Positions 60,909 to 64,000 of a stretch of DNA of 64,000 nucleotides are shown here, one piece after another (within the stretch, counting starts at the first letter, position 1; each line of letters opens with the position of its first letter). A program made the translations under genes and the position numbers. The notes under the pieces were generated by a model, which was given only the letters and a program-made list of their open reading frames with translations, made no database searches and had not been told where the DNA came from. The stretch covers positions 62,001-126,000 of the forward strand of contig NZ_CADIJO010000015.1 of the NCBI RefSeq assembly GCF_902859705.1. The letters run 5' to 3'. Origin of the DNA: Achromobacter deleyi (lineage in GTDB: Bacteria > Pseudomonadota > Gammaproteobacteria > Burkholderiales > Burkholderiaceae_B).

Positions 60909-61768
60909 TTGGTGGGCAGGTACTGCATCGGGTCCACGGGCGTGCCTTGGCGGCGGATCTCGAAATGCAGGCGCGGCGACGTGGTGTCGCTTTGGCCGAT
61001 TTCGGCAATCTTGGCGCCACGCTTGACGTCCTGGCCGGTCTTCACGAGCAGCGTGCGGTTGTGCGCATAGGCCGTGATGAAGCCGTTCTGGTGGTTCACG
61101 ATGATCAGGTTGCCCAGGCCGCGCACGCCGTTGCCGCTGTACATGACCTTGCCATCCGCCGCAGCGGTGACCGGGTCGCCCAGCGCGCCGGCGATGTCGA
61201 TGCCTTTGCTGTTGTTGTTGAAGCCCTGCATGATCTGGCCGCCGGCCGGCCAGGCCCAGTTGATGACGCTGGCATCGGCCGCGCGTGCAACAGGCTTGGT
61301 TTCAGTGGGCGTGGTGGCGGCCGGCGTGGGCGGCGGCAACGAGGCCACGGCGGTGCCGGACGTATCGGCCGGCTGGTCCAGCGGACGCGGCTGCGCCTTG
61401 GCGCTGGCGATGGGCGCGGGTTGCGCCACGCCGCCCGAACCGCCGGACATCTTCAGCACCTGCCCAACCGAAATCTGGTTGGGGTCGCTGAGGTTGTTCC
61501 AGCGCTTGACGCTTTCGATGTCCACGTTGTTGGCGCGGGCGATCTTGTAGAGGGTGTCGCCCGGCTTGACGACATAGCTGCCGCCGGGTTGCGCCGAGGC
61601 GGACGGCTGGCCGCCGGCAAGGTCGACGACCGGGGCGCGAGTACCTTTTGATGCGCAGCCGGCCAGGATGGCCAGGCTGAGAACACCGGCCACGAAAATC
61701 GGGCGGCGCAGGCGCGTCATGGACACGCCCATGGTCAGATCGGTCAGTTGCAACTGCCCGTTGAGCAT
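60905..61768 (-). CDS. nlpD: LysM-M23 lipoprotein activator of amidases
   Basis: 287-residue lipoprotein. A lipobox LAILAGC (Cys at about residue 40 of the chosen start) marks the lipid-modified N-terminus. A LysM domain (YVVKPGDTLYKIARANNVDI, about residues 60-105) binds peptidoglycan, and a C-terminal M23-like domain follows (GIDIAGALGDPVTAAADGKVMYSGNGVRGLG); the catalytic His and Asp of active M23 enzymes are not all present, which fits NlpD as an amidase activator. The ATG at 61768 is backed by AGGAG; an ATG at 61720 is a possible alternative. Downstream of pcm, overlapping the exonuclease gene. Confidence 0.88.
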   Translation of the reverse strand: MLNGQLQLTDLTMGVSMTRLRRPIFVAGVLSLAILAGCASKGTRAPVVDLAGGQPSASAQPGGSYVVKPGDTLYKIARANNVDIESVKRWNNLSDPNQISVGQVLKMSGGSGGVAQPAPIASAKAQPRPLDQPADTSGTAVASLPPPTPAATTPTETKPVARAADASVINWAWPAGGQIMQGFNNNSKGIDIAGALGDPVTAAADGKVMYSGNGVRGLGNLIIVNHQNGFITAYAHNRTLLVKTGQDVKRGAKIAEIGQSDTTSPRLHFEIRRQGTPVDPMQYLPTK

Positions 61769-61785
61769 ACGTTTCTCCTGTTTGC

Positions 61786-62610
61786 TCAAGATTGTATTCC
61801 GGCACGTAGCGGCACAAAGCGCACGGCCTCTAATTCAGTACGTTTCCAGCTGGCCGCGCCGGTGCGTTCGATGAGCACCAGGCGCTGGTTCGAGCCCCCT
61901 TCGGGAGCGATCAGACGACCACCCGGCGCGAGCTGCGAGAGCAACGCTTGCGGGATGGTCAGGCCAGCGGCAGCCACAACGATAGCATCGAACGGCGCCA
62001 CGCCGGGCAGGCCCAGCATGCCGTCGCCGTAGATCAGGCGGATGCGCGTGGTGAGCCGCAAGGCGCGCAGATGCTCGCGCGCCAGCTCGTAGAGTCCGCG
62101 GATGCGTTCGATCGAATGGACCTCGCGCACGAACTGCGCCAGCACCGCGGCCTGATAGCCGCAGCCGGCACCGACTTCCAGCACGCGGGTGGGCGTGCGG
62201 TCTTCGCAGATGGCGGCGATCATGCGGGCCACCACCCAGGGTTGCGATATGGTTTGCGAATGGCCGATGGGCAGCGCCGCGTCTTCGTAGGCGCGGCTGG
62301 CCAGCGCTTCGTCGACGAACAGGTGGCGCGGCACGGCCGCCATGGCATTGAGCACGCGTTCGTCGGTGGCGCCCTGGCTGCGCAGGCGCTGCACCATGGC
62401 CTGGCGCAGGCGGTCGGAATTCAGGCCGAGATTGCCGCCGGATGCGGGCGTGGGCGTCTTGGCTTGGCTTTGCAGGGTGGCGGCCGACACCCGGGTGTTG
62501 CTGTTGGCGGGCGTGACGCCCGGGCTGAGCCGGCCGGAGTCGTAGCGGACCGGACTGGGACGCCCGGGCACCGCCTGCGAGACGTCCGGCTGGCTTATGC
62601 GTCGACGCAT
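61786..62610 (-). CDS. pcm: Protein-L-isoaspartate O-methyltransferase
   Basis: 274-residue repair methyltransferase that uses SAM to mark isoaspartyl residues. The Rossmann SAM site [16 protein letters not shown] and the motif [17 protein letters not shown] are clear, as is [11 protein letters not shown]. The first 65 residues (rich in Pro, Ser, Thr) are a long extension compared with E. coli Pcm (208 residues) and may be disordered; an internal start is possible. It overlaps surE by 16 bases. Confidence 0.92.
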   Translation of the reverse strand: MRRRISQPDVSQAVPGRPSPVRYDSGRLSPGVTPANSNTRVSAATLQSQAKTPTPASGGNLGLNSDRLRQAMVQRLRSQGATDERVLNAMAAVPRHLFVDEALASRAYEDAALPIGHSQTISQPWVVARMIAAICEDRTPTRVLEVGAGCGYQAAVLAQFVREVHSIERIRGLYELAREHLRALRLTTRIRLIYGDGMLGLPGVAPFDAIVVAAAGLTIPQALLSQLAPGGRLIAPEGGSNQRLVLIERTGAASWKRTELEAVRFVPLRAGIQS

Positions 62611-63353
62611 AGCGGCTCCGCCCAGGTCCGGATCTCGTCGAGCTGGCTGTGCTGGGTCAGGTCGAGCCGCAAGGGCGTGACCGACACCATGCCCTGCGCC
62701 ACCGCATGAAAGTCGGTACCCGGCGTGGCATCGGCGGCCTGCCCCACCGGACCGATCCAGTAGACCGGATCGCCGTACGGCGTGGTGGTGCGCACCACTG
62801 GCTGCGACGGATGGCGCTTGCCCAGGCGCGTGACCTGGAAGCCATGCATGTCGTCAAAGCGGCGGCTGGGGATGTTGACGTTCAGCAGCACTGGGGCGGC
62901 CAGGGGCTGGGCCAATTGGCGTTCGACCACCAGACGCGCGGCGCGGGCGGCCGATTCGATGTGTTCCCAGCCTTTTTCGGCCAGCGAGAAGGCGATGGAC
63001 GGGATGCCGAACAGGTAGCCTTCGCTGGCGGCGGCCACGGTGCCCGAATAGAGGGTGTCGTCGCCCATATTGGCGCCGTTGTTGATGCCGGACACGACCA
63101 GGTCGGGGCGGGTGTCCATCAGGCCGGTCAGGGCCACGTGGACGCAGTCGGACGGGGTGCCATTGACGGCGATGAAGCCGTTGGAGGCCGTGCGCACCGA
63201 CAGCGGACGGTTCAGCGTCAGGGAATTGGACGCGCCGCTGTGGTTGGTCTCGGGCGCGACGACGGTGAGGTCGCCCAGGCCCTGCAGCGCCGCTACCAGC
63301 GCCTCGAGGCCGGGGGCCGAATAACCATCATCGTTCGAAACCAGAATTCGCAT
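62595..63353 (-). CDS. surE: 5'/3'-nucleotidase SurE
   Basis: 252-residue metal-dependent nucleotidase. The N-terminus [19 protein letters not shown] carries the Asp pair that binds metal; later sites are [11 protein letters not shown] and [22 protein letters not shown]. SurE dephosphorylates nucleoside monophosphates and short polyphosphates. The ATG at 63353 is preferred because the conserved [10 protein letters not shown] must be N-terminal. First gene of surE-pcm-nlpD-exonuclease, divergent from plsY. Confidence 0.94.
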   Translation of the reverse strand: MRILVSNDDGYSAPGLEALVAALQGLGDLTVVAPETNHSGASNSLTLNRPLSVRTASNGFIAVNGTPSDCVHVALTGLMDTRPDLVVSGINNGANMGDDTLYSGTVAAASEGYLFGIPSIAFSLAEKGWEHIESAARAARLVVERQLAQPLAAPVLLNVNIPSRRFDDMHGFQVTRLGKRHPSQPVVRTTTPYGDPVYWIGPVGQAADATPGTDFHAVAQGMVSVTPLRLDLTQHSQLDEIRTWAEPLCVDA

Positions 63354-63549
63354 TGTGCATCCGAAAGAAAATAAAACGCGGGTGAACCGGCTGGATTGTA
63401 CCGTCCGCAGGCGTCGCCCGGATGGCCCCGCGCCAATCTGTCCCGCTTTGCCCAATCGATAACCCGAATCCGGCCCGGCCAGCCGGCGAGGTAGAATCCG
63501 CAGCCATCAAGATCCACAACATCACAACGACAACGGACACTCACCCCCT
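63354..63549. promoter_or_regulatory. Divergent promoter region between surE and plsY
   Basis: 196 bases with no gene. A/T-richer sequence next to surE (63358-63378, GAAAGAAAATAAAACG) may be its leader or promoter, and ATCACAACGACAACGG lies just before plsY. No regulator site was recognised. Confidence 0.4.
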
Positions 63550-64000
63550 ATGGCGATCACCGAACCCTCCCTGGCGTTCACCGCGGCGCTTATCCTGCTG
63601 GCCTACCTGATCGGCTCCGTGCCCTTCGCCGTGGTGGTCAGCAAGCTCATGGGGCTGCAGGACCCCCGCAGCTACGGTTCGAAGAACCCGGGCGCCACCA
63701 ATGTGCTGCGTACCGGCAACAAGACTGCCGCCGCGCTGACCTTGCTGGGTGACGCGGCCAAGGGCTGGTTCGCCGTATGGTTGGCCGAGAAGCTGGCGCC
63801 CGGCATTGCGCCCTGGCCGCTGGCGGCCGTCGTCGTGGCGGCCTTCCTGGGCCATCTGTACCCGATTTTCCTGGGGTTCAAGGGCGGCAAGGGCGTGGCC
63901 ACTGCCCTGGGCGTGCTGGTCGCGATCCAGCCCTGGCTGGCGGTCGCCACGGCGGCCACCTGGCTGATCATTGCCATCTTCTTCCGCTATTCGTCGCTGG
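63550..64000 (+). CDS. plsY: Acyl-phosphate:glycerol-3-phosphate acyltransferase, truncated by the window end
   Basis: The first 150 codons of PlsY, the membrane enzyme that moves an acyl group from acyl-phosphate to glycerol-3-phosphate to start phospholipid synthesis. Signature sites are visible: [17 protein letters not shown] (active site), [29 protein letters not shown] (catalytic and acyl-phosphate site) and four to five hydrophobic segments. The protein begins [26 protein letters not shown]. The frame is open to the last base; the true protein is about 200 residues. Confidence 0.93.
   Translation, partial: MAITEPSLAFTAALILLAYLIGSVPFAVVVSKLMGLQDPRSYGSKNPGATNVLRTGNKTAAALTLLGDAAKGWFAVWLAEKLAPGIAPWPLAAVVVAAFLGHLYPIFLGFKGGKGVATALGVLVAIQPWLAVATAATWLIIAIFFRYSSL

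Overview
The window is GC-rich bacterial chromosome with dense, mostly leftward-transcribed genes. The gene set (gmk-rpoZ-spoT, a classical betaproteobacterial porin with a GTG start, TRAP and Liv transporters, many LysR regulators, FabV, a TorF-type porin, a peroxiredoxin-glutaredoxin fusion and surE-pcm-nlpD) fits a betaproteobacterium of the Alcaligenaceae, close to Achromobacter or Bordetella. That placement is inferred from gene content and protein character, not from a database search. No phage, IS element, CRISPR array, rRNA or tRNA gene was found.

Layout. 1-3545: end of a cytochrome c gene, then gmk, rpoZ and the (p)ppGpp enzyme spoT. 3711-7230: polar amino acid ABC transporter glnHPQ, divergent from a C45-family autoproteolytic hydrolase. 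7304-11518: fused 5-oxoprolinase/hydantoinase with a MarR-like regulator. 11676-16911: nudC, a TRAP transporter (dctPQM) and a porin. 17006-21565: branched-chain-amino-acid-type ABC system livKHMGF. 21892-30267: a leftward catabolic block (DUF1445 hydro-lyase, LysR, amidase, DUF2848 protein, TRAP dctMQP, second LysR). 30355-34847: DMT exporter, fabV, a small fimbrial-like secreted protein, serB and a GcvA-like LysR. 35090-38833: three-gene ABC importer of the iron/2-aminoethylphosphonate type. 38885-42251: ybbA and tesA, whose start codons overlap on opposite strands, then ppiD. 42566-45954: secreted M20 peptidase, a 437-base non-coding stretch holding a large branched inverted repeat, a glycerophosphodiesterase and rlmJ. 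45989-48339: ammonia-lyase and GntR regulator behind a 21-base palindrome. 48522-54133: a disulfide oxidoreductase, a Prx-Grx fusion and the copper module copZ/copA/cueR. 54215-60908: rlmD, MFS transporter, LysR, TorF-like porin, Spy-like protein and a DEDD exonuclease. 60905-64000: nlpD, pcm, surE and the start of plsY.

How it works together. The window mixes housekeeping genes (nucleotide and stringent-response enzymes, rRNA methylation, envelope folding, phospholipid synthesis) with nutrient import: five periplasmic-binding-protein systems and two outer-membrane porins. Several importers sit beside hydrolases and one-component regulators that probably process or sense the imported compound. 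A recurring feature is a perfect GC-rich stem-loop directly after the binding-protein gene of an operon, often with a C(UUCG)G loop on the transcribed strand. The best candidates for something undescribed are the branched repeat at 44038-44200 and the catabolic block at 21892-30267.
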